Below, in pieces: positions 44,754 through 55,183 of a stretch of DNA of 64,000 bases. Origin of the DNA: Sphingomonas bisphenolicum (lineage in GTDB: Bacteria; Pseudomonadota; Alphaproteobacteria; Sphingomonadales; Sphingomonadaceae). Both the position numbers and the translations under genes were made by a program. The notes below the pieces were generated by a model. The model saw only the letters and a program-made list of their open reading frames with translations. It had not been told where the DNA came from and made no database searches. The stretch covers positions 713,501-777,500 of the forward strand of contig NZ_AP018817.1 in NCBI RefSeq assembly GCF_024349785.1, given 5' to 3'. Position 1 is the stretch's first letter; the number at the start of each line of letters is the position of its first letter.

Positions 44754-46343
44754 TTAGTGGCGGAAGTGGCGCATCCCGGTGAAGACCATCGCCAGACCGG
44801 CCTCGTCCGCGGCCGCAATCACCTCGTCATCGCGGATCGACCCGCCCGGCTGGATCACTGCCGTGGCGCCGGCTTCCACCGCCGCCAGCAAGCCGTCGGC
44901 GAAGGGGAAGAAGGCGTCGGAAGCGACCGCAGACCCGATCGTGCGCGGCGTGGTCCAGCCGGCCTTTTCGGCGGCGTCCTTCGCCTTCCACGCGGCGATG
45001 CGCGCGGATTCGAGGCGGTTCATCTGACCCGCGCCCACGCCCGCGGTGCTGCCGTCCTTGGCATAGACGATGGCGTTCGACTTCACATGCTTGGCGACGG
45101 TCCAGGCGAAGAGGCAATCCTTCAGCTCCTGCCCCGTCGGCGCGCGCTTGGTGACGAGCTTGAGCGCATCTTCCGTCACCTGACCGTTGTCGCGGCTCTG
45201 GACCAGCAGGCCGCCGGCGATGCTCTTGATCTGCAGGCCGGGGCGGGCCGGATCGGGCAGGTCGCCGGTCAGCAGCAGGCGCAGATTCTTCTTCTTGGCG
45301 AAAATCGCCTTGGCTTCGTCATTCGCGTCGGGCGCGGCGACGACTTCGGTGAAGATGCCGCTGATCGCTTCGGCGGTCGGGCCGTCGAGCGGGCGGTTGA
45401 CGGCGATGATGCCGCCAAAGGCCGACACGCTGTCGCAGGCGAGCGCGGCCTCATAGGCCTCGATCAGCGTCTCGCCGGTCGCCACGCCGCAGGGGTTGGC
45501 GTGCTTGACGATGACGACCGTGGGCGGGCCATCGCGAAACTCGCTGACCAGCTCCAGCGCGGCGTCGGCGTCGTTATAATTATTGTAGCTCAGTTCCTTG
45601 CCCTGGATTTGTTGCGCCTGGGCGATGCCCTTCGCCGACGGACCGGTGGGCAGATAGAGCGCGGCGGACTGGTGCGGATTTTCGCCGTAGCGCAGGGTCG
45701 TGCCCAGCCTGCTCGCCACCGCCAGCGTGTCGGGGAACATCGTGCCCTGGTCGGCGAAGGCGAACCAGCTGGCGATCATCGAATCATAGGCGGCGGTGGC
45801 GGCATAGGCCTTGGCCGCGAGCATCCGGCGGAAGTCGTAGCTGGTCGCGCCGCCCTTTTCCGCCATCTCGGCGATCAGCCGGGCATAGTCGGCCGGATCG
45901 GTGACGATGGCGACGCTTTCATGATTCTTGGCCGCGGAGCGCACCATCGACGGACCGCCGATGTCGATATTCTCGATGATCTCCTCGCGCTCGGCGCCCT
46001 TGGCAACGGTCGCAGCGAAGGGATAGAGATTGACGACCACCAGGTCGATCGCGCCGATTGCATGTTCGTCCATCGATGCGACATGCTCGGGATTGCCCCG
46101 CACGGCGAGCAGGCCGCCATGGACCTTGGGATGCAGCGTCTTGACGCGGCCGTCCATCATTTCGGGGAAGCCGGTGAGGTCGGAAATATCCATGACCGCC
46201 AGCCCCGCCTCGCGCAACGCCTTGGCGGTGCCGCCGGTCGACACCAGTTCGACGCCATGCTGGCCCAATGCCCGGCCCAGTTCGATCAGGCCGGCCTTGT
46301 CGGACACGGACAGGAGGGCGCGCTTGATGGGGACGTCGGTCAT
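44754..46343 (-). CDS. purH: Bifunctional AICAR formyltransferase / IMP cyclohydrolase
   Basis: Last two steps of IMP synthesis. The 529-residue protein starts [20 protein letters not shown]; the MGS-like cyclohydrolase domain (about 1-150) has [14 protein letters not shown] and [18 protein letters not shown]; the transformylase domain has [26 protein letters not shown] and [13 protein letters not shown]. The ATG at 46343 is used; the same frame stays open far upstream, but that is antisense to the S9 peptidase gene. Confidence 0.97.
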   Translation of the reverse strand: MTDVPIKRALLSVSDKAGLIELGRALGQHGVELVSTGGTAKALREAGLAVMDISDLTGFPEMMDGRVKTLHPKVHGGLLAVRGNPEHVASMDEHAIGAIDLVVVNLYPFAATVAKGAEREEIIENIDIGGPSMVRSAAKNHESVAIVTDPADYARLIAEMAEKGGATSYDFRRMLAAKAYAATAAYDSMIASWFAFADQGTMFPDTLAVASRLGTTLRYGENPHQSAALYLPTGPSAKGIAQAQQIQGKELSYNNYNDADAALELVSEFRDGPPTVVIVKHANPCGVATGETLIEAYEAALACDSVSAFGGIIAVNRPLDGPTAEAISGIFTEVVAAPDANDEAKAIFAKKKNLRLLLTGDLPDPARPGLQIKSIAGGLLVQSRDNGQVTEDALKLVTKRAPTGQELKDCLFAWTVAKHVKSNAIVYAKDGSTAGVGAGQMNRLESARIAAWKAKDAAEKAGWTTPRTIGSAVASDAFFPFADGLLAAVEAGATAVIQPGGSIRDDEVIAAADEAGLAMVFTGMRHFRH

Positions 46344-46499
46344 GGACAGGGGCTTTCTACAGGCAAAGGGCAGGACGGCTTTGCGCCAGCCCCATAAGCC
46401 CCGGCAGCGTAAAAATACAGTACGAAAGCGCGATTCCGCTTGGCTTGGGACACCGCGTCGATAGTGTCCTGCCACGCTATCACAGTTGGGGGAGTCACC

Positions 46500-48458
46500 A
46501 TGCGCCGTCTGCTTGCCGCCACCGCCTTGCCGTTGCTCATGGCGCTCCCCGCCGCGCACCCCGCCATCGCCCAGATCGCCACCCCCCACCGCCCCGTCAC
46601 CGATCCCGCCAGCCTGCAATCGCCCGTCAATCCCAAGGCGCGCGCCGTACCGGTGGCGGACATCGGCGCATCGCGCACCCTGGGCAGCGTGGCGTGGAGC
46701 ATCGACGGCAAGCAGATTTTCGTCGCGACCAACCTGACCGGGCGCACCAATATCTGGCGGACCGACACGGCGGGTAGCTGGCCGGTCCAGCTCACCCAGT
46801 CCGACGACGCGCAGACCGGCCTCACCGCATCGGCGGACGGCCATTATGTCTATTTCCAGCAGGATGTCGGCGGCAACGAATATAGCGACATCTATCGCGT
46901 GTCGGTAGACGGCGGCGCGGTCGAGAATCTGACGAACACGCCCGACAGGCGTGAGAGCGGGATGCTGCCCGGCCCGGTCGGCGGGCTGGTCGCGCTGTCG
47001 ACGAAGCTCAAGTCGCAGGGCCAGACCAATGTCGCGGTGATGGACGCGACCGGCGCGGTGCGCGTGCTGACGCAGGAGGCCGACCCGCAATATGGCTGGA
47101 CGCCGATCGCCTGGATCGATGGCGGCAAGGCGCTGATCGCCAATCGCGACCGTATCGATTCCAAGGTGGGCGAAGTGTGGCGGATCGACGTCGCGAGCGG
47201 CGCCGCGACCAAGCTGATCGCCAAGGCCGATACGGTCTATGATGCGGCGGACGCGACCGCCGACGGCAAATGGATCGCGGTCAACACCGACGTCGGCACC
47301 GGCCAGATTCATGCCGGGCTGTATGATGTCGCCGCCAAACGCTGGACCTGGCTGAAACCCACACCATGGGAGCAGACCGCCAGCCTTTTCACCCGCGACG
47401 GCAAGACGCTGATCTTCGGCACCAACGCCGATACCCGCAGCATGCTCTACGCCTATGATCTGGCGACCGGCGCGGAAACTGCGCTGCCGATCCCGCCGGG
47501 CGTCAATTATCCCGTCGGCCGCGAACCGCGATCGCCTGACGGCCGCACATTGATGGTCAATCATTCGGGCGCGGATTCGCCGGCCAACCTCTATCTCTAC
47601 GATCTGGCGACCGGCGGGTCGCGGCCCGCGACCCAACTCGCCATCGCCAGCCTCCAGCCCGACGTGCTGCCCAAATCGACCGTCGTCACTTACAAGAGCT
47701 TCGACGGCACGCTGGTCAGCGCGATTGTCACCATGCCCGCCAATCTGAAGCGCGACGGCGGCAATCCCGCGATCGTACTGCCCCATGGCGGCCCCACCGG
47801 GCAGGCGCAGGATGGCTACAGCCGCTACGCCACCGCCTTCGCCAGCCGCGGCTATGTGGTGATCCAGCCCAATTTCCGCGGCTCGACCGGCTATGGCAAG
47901 GCGTTCCAGGACGGCAATTACAAGGATCTGGGCGGCGGCGACCTGAAAGACACGATCGCGGCCAAGGATTTCCTGGTGAAGACCGGCTATGTCGATGCCA
48001 AGCGCGTCGGCATCTTCGGCGGCAGCTATGGCGGCTTCATGACGCTGATGGCGATCGGCCGCGCGCCCGACGAATTCGCGGCTGCGGTGCAATGGTTCGG
48101 CATCATCAACTGGCGCACCATGTATCGCGACCAGGACGAAGAGTTGAAAGCCTATCAGCGCGGACTGCTCGGCACGCCGGAAAGCGACCCCAAAGTCTAT
48201 GACGCGGCGTCGCCGCTCACCTATATCCGTGCCGCCAAAGCGCCGCTGCTGACGATCCAGGGCGAAAACGACATTCGCGTGCCGCGCGGGCAGGCGCAGG
48301 AAGTGCATGACATATTGAAGGCGAAGGGGAATGTGGTCGAAACCATCTTCTACCCCGCCGAGGGCCATGGTTTCCAGAAGCGCGAGAACCAGCTCGATTC
48401 GCTGACGCGGACGGTGGCGTGGTTCGACAGATATTTGAAGCCCGCTGCGGGGCAGTGA
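46500..48458 (+). CDS. S9 family (prolyl-oligopeptidase-like) exported peptidase
   Basis: 652-residue serine peptidase. A signal peptide ([20 protein letters not shown], cleaved near AIA-QI) directs it to the periplasm. An N-terminal beta-propeller (about 50-400) with [16 protein letters not shown] blades precedes the catalytic domain: Ser in GGSYGGFM (about 510), Asp in [12 protein letters not shown] and His in EGHGFQ. It would digest peptides. GGGGGAG lies 5 bases before the ATG. It lies between purH and the heparinase-like gene. Confidence 0.93.
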   Translation: MRRLLAATALPLLMALPAAHPAIAQIATPHRPVTDPASLQSPVNPKARAVPVADIGASRTLGSVAWSIDGKQIFVATNLTGRTNIWRTDTAGSWPVQLTQSDDAQTGLTASADGHYVYFQQDVGGNEYSDIYRVSVDGGAVENLTNTPDRRESGMLPGPVGGLVALSTKLKSQGQTNVAVMDATGAVRVLTQEADPQYGWTPIAWIDGGKALIANRDRIDSKVGEVWRIDVASGAATKLIAKADTVYDAADATADGKWIAVNTDVGTGQIHAGLYDVAAKRWTWLKPTPWEQTASLFTRDGKTLIFGTNADTRSMLYAYDLATGAETALPIPPGVNYPVGREPRSPDGRTLMVNHSGADSPANLYLYDLATGGSRPATQLAIASLQPDVLPKSTVVTYKSFDGTLVSAIVTMPANLKRDGGNPAIVLPHGGPTGQAQDGYSRYATAFASRGYVVIQPNFRGSTGYGKAFQDGNYKDLGGGDLKDTIAAKDFLVKTGYVDAKRVGIFGGSYGGFMTLMAIGRAPDEFAAAVQWFGIINWRTMYRDQDEELKAYQRGLLGTPESDPKVYDAASPLTYIRAAKAPLLTIQGENDIRVPRGQAQEVHDILKAKGNVVETIFYPAEGHGFQKRENQLDSLTRTVAWFDRYLKPAAGQ

Positions 48459-48573
48459 CGGGGAGCGCCAAGGCAAAAGTGCCTGACTCTTGGTGGTGAA
48501 CCTGCAGAGATATGGCCGATTTGGGTGGTCAGGCGCCCGTCAGGTTTTCGAAAAAATTCACCGATAGCAGACG

Positions 48574-48969
48574 TTATCCGCTTACACGGAAGGGATGCTG
48601 GGGATTGCGGCGAATGAAGTCCTCAACGTCGCGTAGTCGTTCTGGCATAGCCTCGATATCTCGCCATCGGGTATGATTGATGAAGCGAAATCCCGCGTTC
48701 CAGAGCGCTTGGACCTTGGCCCATTGCTCAACGTCCGATTTTCGAGGCACCTTAAATGCACGCCCCATCCAATGGAGGTTAGCCCTGCATTCCGGGCATA
48801 TAGCGCTCGCTTCCTCAGTCAGCTTCCATGACTTCCGGCATTCGAAGCAAGCATGTGGCCAGAGGCATTCCGGGCCACGATGCCGAGGCGGCACATATGG
48901 CTCATGAACAACTCGGTTTCCCAACGCTCGCCGCAGTTCCATGCGTTCAGATTTAGACAGATCGGCCAT
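48574..48969 (-). CDS. Zinc-ribbon protein of unknown function, atypical composition
   Basis: 131-residue protein MADLSKSERMELRRALGNRV with a CxxC...CxxC zinc ribbon (HACFECRKSW, AICPECRANLHW) and MGRAFKVPRKSDVEQW in the middle. The gene and its flanks (48460-49075) are visibly richer in A/T than the rest of the window, and codons such as AGG, ATA and TTG are commoner. I do not recognise a function. An in-frame ATG at 49008 would add 13 residues; the ribosome site is poor. It probably arrived by transfer. Confidence 0.75.
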   Translation of the reverse strand: MADLSKSERMELRRALGNRVVHEPYVPPRHRGPECLWPHACFECRKSWKLTEEASAICPECRANLHWMGRAFKVPRKSDVEQWAKVQALWNAGFRFINHTRWRDIEAMPERLRDVEDFIRRNPQHPFRVSG

Positions 48970-49075
48970 TATCTGAATTTGAACTATGCACAGAACGTCG
49001 GCAATCAAGAATTACAGCACACGCGACGACTGGCAATTTCTGGTCGTTTTCAGACGACCCGCGATCCAACCGGCC

Positions 49076-50842
49076 TCACCCGACCCGCTTGAAAATCCAG
49101 CCGATGCTCGATCCGCCGGGCAGCGCTTCGCTGGTCACGACCAGTTGTTTGGTCGGATGGGGGCGGCCGTCGCCGTCGACCCACAGGCTGTCCTCGATGC
49201 TCAGCACGCCCGCGCCGGTACGATATTGCCAGAGTGCGCCCAGATCGATGCGCAGCAGTGCGCCCTGGCTGTCCGCCGTCAGCGTCGGCTCGACGCCCGG
49301 CGCGAGGTGGAAGCGCAGTTGTACCGGCTGTTTCGCGGGCTTGCGCCGCCGCTGCGCCGGGGTCAGCATATCCTCGCCGCGGATCTCCTTGCCGTCGCCG
49401 CTCATCATCAGCAGGCGGCGGTGGACATAGCCCAGCCGTCGGACATAGCCGTCATGCGACAGGTCCAGCCGGCTGCCATTGTCCAGCTCCTGCCGGTTCA
49501 GCTCGACCTCGGTCACGCCCTTGCCCAGCGTCCCGTCGGGCAGCAGCGCGGTCGAATTATTGTCGTTGAGGATCAGCGTGCTGTGCGCCGCGGTGGTACG
49601 CAGTCCCTGGGCCAGGTCGGACGGTATCCACGCCCCTTCCAGCGCTGCGCCGCCGCAATTGACCACCAGCCGCAGAGGGCCGTCGCTGATCTCGATCGCG
49701 CCGGTCGATGCGCAGCCCGCCTCGGCGAGGCGCGCGACCGGGGGCGGGGCAGCGTCGATCTGCAGCACGGTCGATCCCGCTGCGATCCGTTGATAGCCCC
49801 AGTCGCGCGCCTGGCGCAGCGGTCGGGCGCGCACCTGGCTCGCCGCGACCACGGCGGACACCAGGTCGGGGTCGATCGCGCCGGAACCCTGCCAGTTGCC
49901 CAGGCCACCATCGCCATGGGCGAGGCCCAGCAGCGCCGGGACCGCGCGGTTCAATCCTTCGGTCAGGCAGGCCGGGGGGGCTTCACGCCGCACGTCATAG
50001 ACGGCGCGCAGCATGGATAGCAGCATCACCGCTTCCAGTTGCGCCAGCGGGGAGCGCGACACGATGCCGCCGTCAGGGTGGAAGCCGCTGTCGATCGCGC
50101 GCTTCAGGCCGGCTTCGCCGAACAGCTTGCGTGCCGCCCCGCCGGGGATCAGCAGCGCGGCGGCGACGATGCCGCACCAGGCGACCAGCCGGGGCAGGCC
50201 CATCGGCGCCTTGTCGGCGCTGCGGTCGAGGTGGCGCGCGGTGCGGGCGATGCAGTTCAGCACCAGCGAGCGATAGACGAGGTCGCTGGACGAAAGGATC
50301 AGCGGCGCGTGGGCGGTCCAGAAGAGCAGCCGCCAGCCGGCATTGTCCGCGCGCCAGGCCGGTTCGCTGGGCGTTTCGTGATGGGCCGCCAGCCATTTGC
50401 GCATGATGTTTTCGGCGATCGGCGCACCCTGTTCGCGGGTCGCGCTGCTGGCAAGGTCGCGCAGCCAGCGGAAGCCGTGGAGATAGTCGGCAAAGGCCGG
50501 GCCGACCGACAATTTGGCGAAATCGAGCGTATCGACCGGCAGCTTGTGGCCGCGGAACAGGAAATAACCCGCCCGCATCGCCGCGCCCGCCCGGCCGTCG
50601 CCGGGGATGGCGTCGTCGGGCACCGCCAGCAGCTTCAGCGGATATTTGCCGCGCAGCTTGCGGCCGTGGATCGGCGTCTTCCAGCTGAGTAGATAGAATT
50701 GATTGGCGATCTTCTGGGCCAATGACAGCCCCTTGTCATCCGCGACGCGGATGAGACGCTTGCCTTGCTCTATGCCATCGTCGCCGGCTTCCGGTGCAGC
50801 GTCGGGGGTGGAGCGGCTGGCGATGCGCCGATAGTCGTTCAC
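49076..50842 (-). CDS. Heparinase II/III family protein
   Basis: 588-residue protein with an alpha/alpha-toroid N-terminal part and a heparinase II/III-like beta-sandwich from about 400, with [18 protein letters not shown] and [20 protein letters not shown]. In alphaproteobacteria such genes sit next to purH and rsmB and are thought to act on surface glycans; true heparin lysis is not implied. The gene begins in a 4-bp overlap with the rpe stop (50839-50842). No signal peptide is evident. Confidence 0.88.
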   Translation of the reverse strand: MNDYRRIASRSTPDAAPEAGDDGIEQGKRLIRVADDKGLSLAQKIANQFYLLSWKTPIHGRKLRGKYPLKLLAVPDDAIPGDGRAGAAMRAGYFLFRGHKLPVDTLDFAKLSVGPAFADYLHGFRWLRDLASSATREQGAPIAENIMRKWLAAHHETPSEPAWRADNAGWRLLFWTAHAPLILSSSDLVYRSLVLNCIARTARHLDRSADKAPMGLPRLVAWCGIVAAALLIPGGAARKLFGEAGLKRAIDSGFHPDGGIVSRSPLAQLEAVMLLSMLRAVYDVRREAPPACLTEGLNRAVPALLGLAHGDGGLGNWQGSGAIDPDLVSAVVAASQVRARPLRQARDWGYQRIAAGSTVLQIDAAPPPVARLAEAGCASTGAIEISDGPLRLVVNCGGAALEGAWIPSDLAQGLRTTAAHSTLILNDNNSTALLPDGTLGKGVTEVELNRQELDNGSRLDLSHDGYVRRLGYVHRRLLMMSGDGKEIRGEDMLTPAQRRRKPAKQPVQLRFHLAPGVEPTLTADSQGALLRIDLGALWQYRTGAGVLSIEDSLWVDGDGRPHPTKQLVVTSEALPGGSSIGWIFKRVG

Positions 50843-51501
50843 CCGCCCCGCAGCTTCCTGATATTGTCGGCATAGGCGGAGGGGCCGCCACGGAAGGTGG
50901 CGGTGCCGGCCACCAGAACGTCCGCGCCCGCGTCGATCGCCTTGGGCGCGGTGGTGAAATCGATGCCGCCGTCGACCTGCAGATGGATATCGCGGCCCGA
51001 CTTGTCGATCATCTTGCGGATCGCCTCGATCTTGCGCAGCTGGTTTTCGATGAAGCTCTGCCCGCCGAAACCGGGGTTGACGCTCATCACCAGGATCAGA
51101 TCGACGTCATCGATCAGATAGTCGAGCATCTTGGCCGGGGTGCCGGGGTTCAGCACCACGCCCGCCTTCACGCCCAGCGACCTGATATGCTGGACGGTAC
51201 GGTGGATGTGCGGCCCGGCTTCGGGATGGACGGTGATGATGTCGGACCCGGCGGCGGCGAAGGCTTCGAGATACTGGTCGACCGGAGAGATCATCAGATG
51301 GACGTCGAAGACCTTCGTCGTGTGCGGGCGCAGCGCCTTCACCACGTTCGGGCCAATGGTGATATTGGGGACGAAATGCCCGTCCATGACGTCGATATGC
51401 ACCCAGTCGCAGCCCGCTTCGTCGATGGCGCGGACCTCCTCGCCCAGGCGGGCGAAGTCGGCGGAGAGGATGGAGGGCGAGATGAGAATGGAACGGGTCA
51501 T
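50839..51501 (-). CDS. rpe: Ribulose-phosphate 3-epimerase
   Basis: Interconverts ribulose 5-phosphate and xylulose 5-phosphate in the pentose phosphate pathway. The 220-residue TIM barrel has [36 protein letters not shown], the metal-binding His/Asp in DVHLMI and [14 protein letters not shown], and [19 protein letters not shown]. It overlaps the heparinase-like gene by 4 bp and is preceded by the PAS protein gene. Confidence 0.97.
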   Translation of the reverse strand: MTRSILISPSILSADFARLGEEVRAIDEAGCDWVHIDVMDGHFVPNITIGPNVVKALRPHTTKVFDVHLMISPVDQYLEAFAAAGSDIITVHPEAGPHIHRTVQHIRSLGVKAGVVLNPGTPAKMLDYLIDDVDLILVMSVNPGFGGQSFIENQLRKIEAIRKMIDKSGRDIHLQVDGGIDFTTAPKAIDAGADVLVAGTATFRGGPSAYADNIRKLRGG

Positions 51502-51590
51502 TAACCGTTCGCCTTAATCGCCACCGCAGGCGAGGGCAACGGACATTTGCAGGCGATTCGCGATTGTTTCCGGCAGGCATCCGCTGCCCG

Positions 51591-52082
51591 TCAGAGCATC
51601 ACGAAAATCGTGGGGTCCAGCCGTTGGGATGCGGGCGCGCCGCGGGGCAGCAACTGCTTGACGCCATGCAGTCCGACCACGATCCCGTCATCGTCCAGCA
51701 CCGGCGCGGCGATCAGTCGCATGGCGCATTGGCCCGCGCCGTCGATCTGGTTGATATCGACGTCGAGGGTGAAGCCGCGCTTGTGGCGGATGGCGTAGGC
51801 GCGCAACCGCTCCATCGCGTCGCGCGATTCCGGGGCATAGAGCGAGACGGACAGCGGACGGGAGACCGCACTGTCCCGTTCCAGCCCGAATATGTCATAG
51901 ACCCCGGCGGTCCAGCTCAGTGCGTTGTCGGCCAGGTTGCAATGCCACAACCCAAGCCCGCGTTCCGCCAGCGCCGCATCGTTGCGGGCGATGCTGGAAT
52001 CGAGCAGCACCGGCGCAAGATGTTCCCGCAGGTCGTAGAGCGGCCAGCTATGATTCAGAGGAAGAGGCTCGATCGGACGCAC
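51591..52082 (-). CDS. PAS-domain protein without an output domain
   Basis: 163-residue soluble protein with a PAS_3-like core at about 42-145 (GLWHCNLADNALSWTAGVYD, FGLERDSAV, GFTLDVDINQIDG, GVVLGVHG-type ending VVGLHGVKQL). No kinase, GGDEF, HTH or other effector module is present. It may be a stand-alone sensor or adaptor. AAAGGTG precedes the ATG. It lies between rpe and rsmB. Confidence 0.75.
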   Translation of the reverse strand: MRPIEPLPLNHSWPLYDLREHLAPVLLDSSIARNDAALAERGLGLWHCNLADNALSWTAGVYDIFGLERDSAVSRPLSVSLYAPESRDAMERLRAYAIRHKRGFTLDVDINQIDGAGQCAMRLIAAPVLDDDGIVVGLHGVKQLLPRGAPASQRLDPTIFVML

Positions 52083-52133
52083 AGGGCACCTTTAACGCGG
52101 GAAAATCCTCTCTAAGCTCCTCATGGTTAATGC

Positions 52134-53426
52134 TTAGTTCGCCTTCTTTGCAAGCCTCGCGATGAAAAATCCGTCCGTCCCGCCCTCGGCCGCCAGCGTG
52201 TCCGGCAATGTCCGCAACCAGCCCTGCTCCGCAGGCGCGATGCCCTCGGGCGTTTCGCCGGGTTCGACCGGCAGCAGCATCCAGTCGGGGCGGGCGGCCA
52301 GGAAGCGTTCGACCTGTTCTTCGCCCTCGGCCCGCTCCAGCGAACAGGTGGCGTAGATGAGCCGGCCGCCCGGCTTCAGCCAGTCGGCGGCGCGGGCGAG
52401 CAGTGCGCCCTGCACCTCGGCCATCTCCGCAATCTGGCGCGGGCCGATGCGGTGCAGCACGTCGGGATGGCGGCGATAGATGCCGGTCGCGGTGCAGGGC
52501 GCGTCGAGCAGGATCGCGTCCACCGGTGCATCCGGCTCCCATGTCCGCAGATCGGCGGTCGTAACCTCGGCGGTCAGGCTGGTGCGCGCGAGATTTTCGG
52601 TCAGCCGCTCCAGCCGCTTCTTTGACTGGTCGATCGCGGTAACGCGCCAGCCGGCCGCGGCCAGTTGCATCGTCTTGCCGCCCGGCGCGGCGCACAGGTC
52701 CAGCACGGCACGGTCGTCGCCCGGCCCCAGCAGGCGCGCGGCGCAGGCGGCGGCGACATCCTGCACCCACCAGGCGCCTTCCGCGAAGCCGGGCAAGGCG
52801 GGTATGGCCGCGCTTTCGGACAGGCGCACATGGCCGGGGGCGAAGGACGCGCCATTGAGTTGGGCTGTCCATGTCGCTGTCTCGGCCGGATCGCGCAAGC
52901 TGATGTCGATCGGCGGCCGGATCGCATAGGCGTGGGCGGCGGCCTGCGGCATAGCCTCGCCCCATTGAGCGCTCCAGCGTTCGGCGACCTGCGCGGGCAG
53001 GGTCGGGGGCGAGGGCAGGGCGGGGTCGCCGCGCGTCACTGTGCCGAACACGCCATGGACCAGCTTGCGCGGCCCGCCATCGACCAGCGGCAGCGCCGTG
53101 GCGATGGCGGCATGGGCCGGGGTGTCGAGCACCAGCGTCTGGACGAGCGCGATGCGCAGCACCATCCGCGCCTTCGCATCAGGCGGCAAAATCTGCTTGG
53201 TCGCGCCGTCGATCAGCGCGTCGAGATCGGGCAGGTGGCGCAGCGTTTCGGCCGCGATCGCATGGACCAGCGCGCGGTCGGCCGGGGCCAGGCCCTGCGC
53301 CGCGCCATGCAGCGCCAGCTCCAGCGGATCGCCCCGGCGCAGCACCGCATCGAGCAGTTTGAGCGCCGCGCGGCGGGCGGGCAGGCCGGGGACATCTTCG
53401 GGGCGGATTGCGGGACGGCGGGACAT
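52134..53426 (-). CDS. rsmB: 16S rRNA m5C methyltransferase RsmB
   Basis: Methylates C967 of 16S rRNA. The 430-residue protein has an N-terminal NusB-like helical domain (about 15-150) and a C-terminal SAM domain with DLCAAPGGKTMQLA (motif I), DAPCTATGIYRRHPDVL (motif IV, conserved Cys) and YATCSLERAEGEEQVE (motif VI, catalytic Cys). The start is the ATG at 53426, before a 25-bp gap to the small membrane protein gene. The grouping with rpe, purH and htpX is common in alphaproteobacteria. Confidence 0.95.
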   Translation of the reverse strand: MSRRPAIRPEDVPGLPARRAALKLLDAVLRRGDPLELALHGAAQGLAPADRALVHAIAAETLRHLPDLDALIDGATKQILPPDAKARMVLRIALVQTLVLDTPAHAAIATALPLVDGGPRKLVHGVFGTVTRGDPALPSPPTLPAQVAERWSAQWGEAMPQAAAHAYAIRPPIDISLRDPAETATWTAQLNGASFAPGHVRLSESAAIPALPGFAEGAWWVQDVAAACAARLLGPGDDRAVLDLCAAPGGKTMQLAAAGWRVTAIDQSKKRLERLTENLARTSLTAEVTTADLRTWEPDAPVDAILLDAPCTATGIYRRHPDVLHRIGPRQIAEMAEVQGALLARAADWLKPGGRLIYATCSLERAEGEEQVERFLAARPDWMLLPVEPGETPEGIAPAEQGWLRTLPDTLAAEGGTDGFFIARLAKKAN

Positions 53427-53451
53427 GGGCGGCCCCTACGCGCTTTCGCCA

Positions 53452-53766
53452 TCAAAGAAAATGGGAGACGCCAAAGCCCAGCCCCAGGAACAGCGCGATC
53501 CAGGACAATATGCCGACCCAGAGCGCCAGCCAGTCCGACCGGCGCGGGCGTGCGGACACGCCCTTGGGCACGGTTCGCAGTGAGGAAGGAATGCGGCAGC
53601 GCCCGACCGTCACCACCGCGATCAGCCGCCGGCCCACGCCATGGAAGAAGCGTGCGGTGTGACGGGAAAAGACATGATCGACGGTCAGATCGACGACAAA
53701 GCCACCGGCATGGCGCAGGACCGCGCCCGCCACATCGACGACGACCTCGCCGATTTCGTCGACCAT
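53452..53766 (-). CDS. Small membrane protein of unknown function
   Basis: 104-residue protein with an amphipathic helical N-terminal part (DHVFSRHTARFFHGVGRRLI), a basic middle and one C-terminal membrane helix (about 78-102, WLALWVGILSWIALFLGLGF). It overlaps none of its neighbours, lying 25 bp after rsmB and 1 bp before htpX. The first ATG is assumed; ribosome site is not obvious. Similar small proteins occur in sphingomonads but no function is known to me. Confidence 0.6.
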   Translation of the reverse strand: MVDEIGEVVVDVAGAVLRHAGGFVVDLTVDHVFSRHTARFFHGVGRRLIAVVTVGRCRIPSSLRTVPKGVSARPRRSDWLALWVGILSWIALFLGLGFGVSHFL

Positions 53767-53767
53767 A

Positions 53768-54697
53768 TTAGCGCCCGTGCGGGTCGAGCGCGCTGCGGCG
53801 GCGTGGGGGCGGCGCTACCGGAGAAAGCGCGGAGGCGCGCGGCGCGGGCGTCATCGCGGGCGCGCCCATCTCCGCCGCCATATCCTGCAGCGCGGCGATG
53901 CGTTTTTCCGTGGCAGGGTGGGTGGAGAAGAGTTCGCTGACATGGGTCGGCACGATATAAAGCTGCGCCGCGGCCGGATTGCGCTCCGCCACCGGATTGG
54001 GGATGCGTTGCGCCTGCCCGGCAATCTTGGCGAGGGCGGAGGCGAGGGCACGGGGATTGCCACTGATTTCCGCCCCGGCCCGGTCGGCGCCATATTCGCG
54101 GGTGCGGCTGATCGCCATCTGCACGATCATCGCGGCGAAGGGGGCGACGATTACCGCCATCAGGCTGGCGATCATATTACCATGGCCCTCTTCCCGGCCG
54201 CCGCCGCGGAAGAACAGGCCGAAATTGGCCAGCATCGATATCGCGCCCGCGATCGTCGCGACCATCGTCATGATGAGGGTGTCGCGATTCTGCACATGGC
54301 CCAGTTCATGCGCCATCACGCCCGCCACCTCGTCGCGGCTCAGCGTCGCCAGCAGGCCGCTGGTGGCGGCGACGGCGGCGTTTTGCGGGTTGCGCCCGGT
54401 TGCGAAGGCGTTGGGCGCATCCTGGTCGATGATATAGACGCGCGGCATGGGGAGTTGCGCCCGCTGCGCCAGGTCGCGCACCAGATTGTAGAAATCGGGG
54501 GCGCTTTGCGCATCGACCTCGCGCGCGTCATGCATCCGCAACACGATCTTGTCGGCGTTCCAGAAGGTGAAGAGGTTCATGCCCGCCGCTGCCAGCAGCG
54601 CGATCACCGCGCCCCCGCTGCCACCCAGCGTATAGCCCAGCGCCATGAATAGCGCGGTCAGCGCCGCCAGCAGCATGGTCGTCTTCATGCCATTCAC
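53768..54697 (-). CDS. htpX: Membrane metalloprotease HtpX
   Basis: Zinc protease of the inner membrane that degrades misfolded membrane proteins. The zinc motif is [12 protein letters not shown]; membrane helices lie at about 8-28, 30-50, 150-170 and 188-208. [16 protein letters not shown] supplies the third ligand (Glu). The protein has a Pro/Arg-rich tail (from about 280). The start is taken as GTG at 54697, placed 9 bases after AGGAGG; ATG at 54688 is the alternative but is 18 bases away. It is divergent from a DUF1674 gene. Confidence 0.93.
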   Translation of the reverse strand: MNGMKTTMLLAALTALFMALGYTLGGSGGAVIALLAAAGMNLFTFWNADKIVLRMHDAREVDAQSAPDFYNLVRDLAQRAQLPMPRVYIIDQDAPNAFATGRNPQNAAVAATSGLLATLSRDEVAGVMAHELGHVQNRDTLIMTMVATIAGAISMLANFGLFFRGGGREEGHGNMIASLMAVIVAPFAAMIVQMAISRTREYGADRAGAEISGNPRALASALAKIAGQAQRIPNPVAERNPAAAQLYIVPTHVSELFSTHPATEKRIAALQDMAAEMGAPAMTPAPRASALSPVAPPPRRRSALDPHGR

Positions 54698-54785
54698 TTG
54701 CACTTGCCTCCTTGTCGGCCCAGATAGCCTGTCAGTCCTGAATATGGGGGTGATATCGCCCCGTCGCAATCGAAAGGCCGCCACC

Positions 54786-54959
54786 ATGGGAACCTTCAAC
54801 GGCCAGCGCCCCGCGCATGTGAAGCCGCCCGCCCATCTGTCCAAGAATCCGCCCGTACCCCAGCCCGATCCGCTGGACCGTCCCACGCCGCATGACGAGG
54901 CGATGAGCCCGGTGCGATATGGCGATTGGGAGCGCAAGGGCATCGCGATCGATTTCTGA
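54786..54959 (+). CDS. DUF1674 / succinate dehydrogenase assembly factor 4-like protein
   Basis: 57-residue protein with the DUF1674 C-terminal signature [17 protein letters not shown], the same as in eukaryotic SDHAF4. The Pro-rich N-terminus is variable. The family helps insert FAD into succinate dehydrogenase or chaperone its flavoprotein. GAAAGG lies 8 bases upstream of the ATG at 54786. It is divergent from htpX, as in many alphaproteobacteria. Confidence 0.88.
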   Translation: MGTFNGQRPAHVKPPAHLSKNPPVPQPDPLDRPTPHDEAMSPVRYGDWERKGIAIDF

Positions 54960-54978
54960 CGACCGGCACCCGGCGAAA

Positions 54979-55011
54979 CCGCCTGTCGCCCGCCTGTCGA
55001 CCGCCTGTCGA
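54979..55011. repeat. 11-bp tandem repeat, three copies
   Basis: CCGCCTGTCG followed by one variable base is repeated three times (54979-55011), 20 bp downstream of the DUF1674 stop. It has the same period as the repeat at 18659-18702 but a different sequence. Confidence 0.85.
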
Positions 55012-55183
55012 TCGCCCCGGTCGTGCGGCTCTAAACCCTTGATCCCGCTGGCCCGACTCGGCTCGCCGTCGATTTTGCACGGCTGCCGATGGCCCGTGCC
55101 GCCGCTGCGGGGAGCCAACGCCATCCCTCTGGTCTTTTGCCCCGCAAACCCGGAAGGCTTGGGCCAAGAGGAGATATCGGGGC

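Noticed and set aside
46344..48476. Upstream extension of the purH frame to over 1200 codons
   Set aside because: The extension is antisense to the S9 peptidase, and the conserved PurH N-terminus begins at 46343.
54742..54749. CCCCATAT on the minus strand upstream of htpX as a sigma-32 -10 element
   Set aside because: No CTTGAA-like -35 at the right distance, so heat-shock control of htpX is not supported by sequence.
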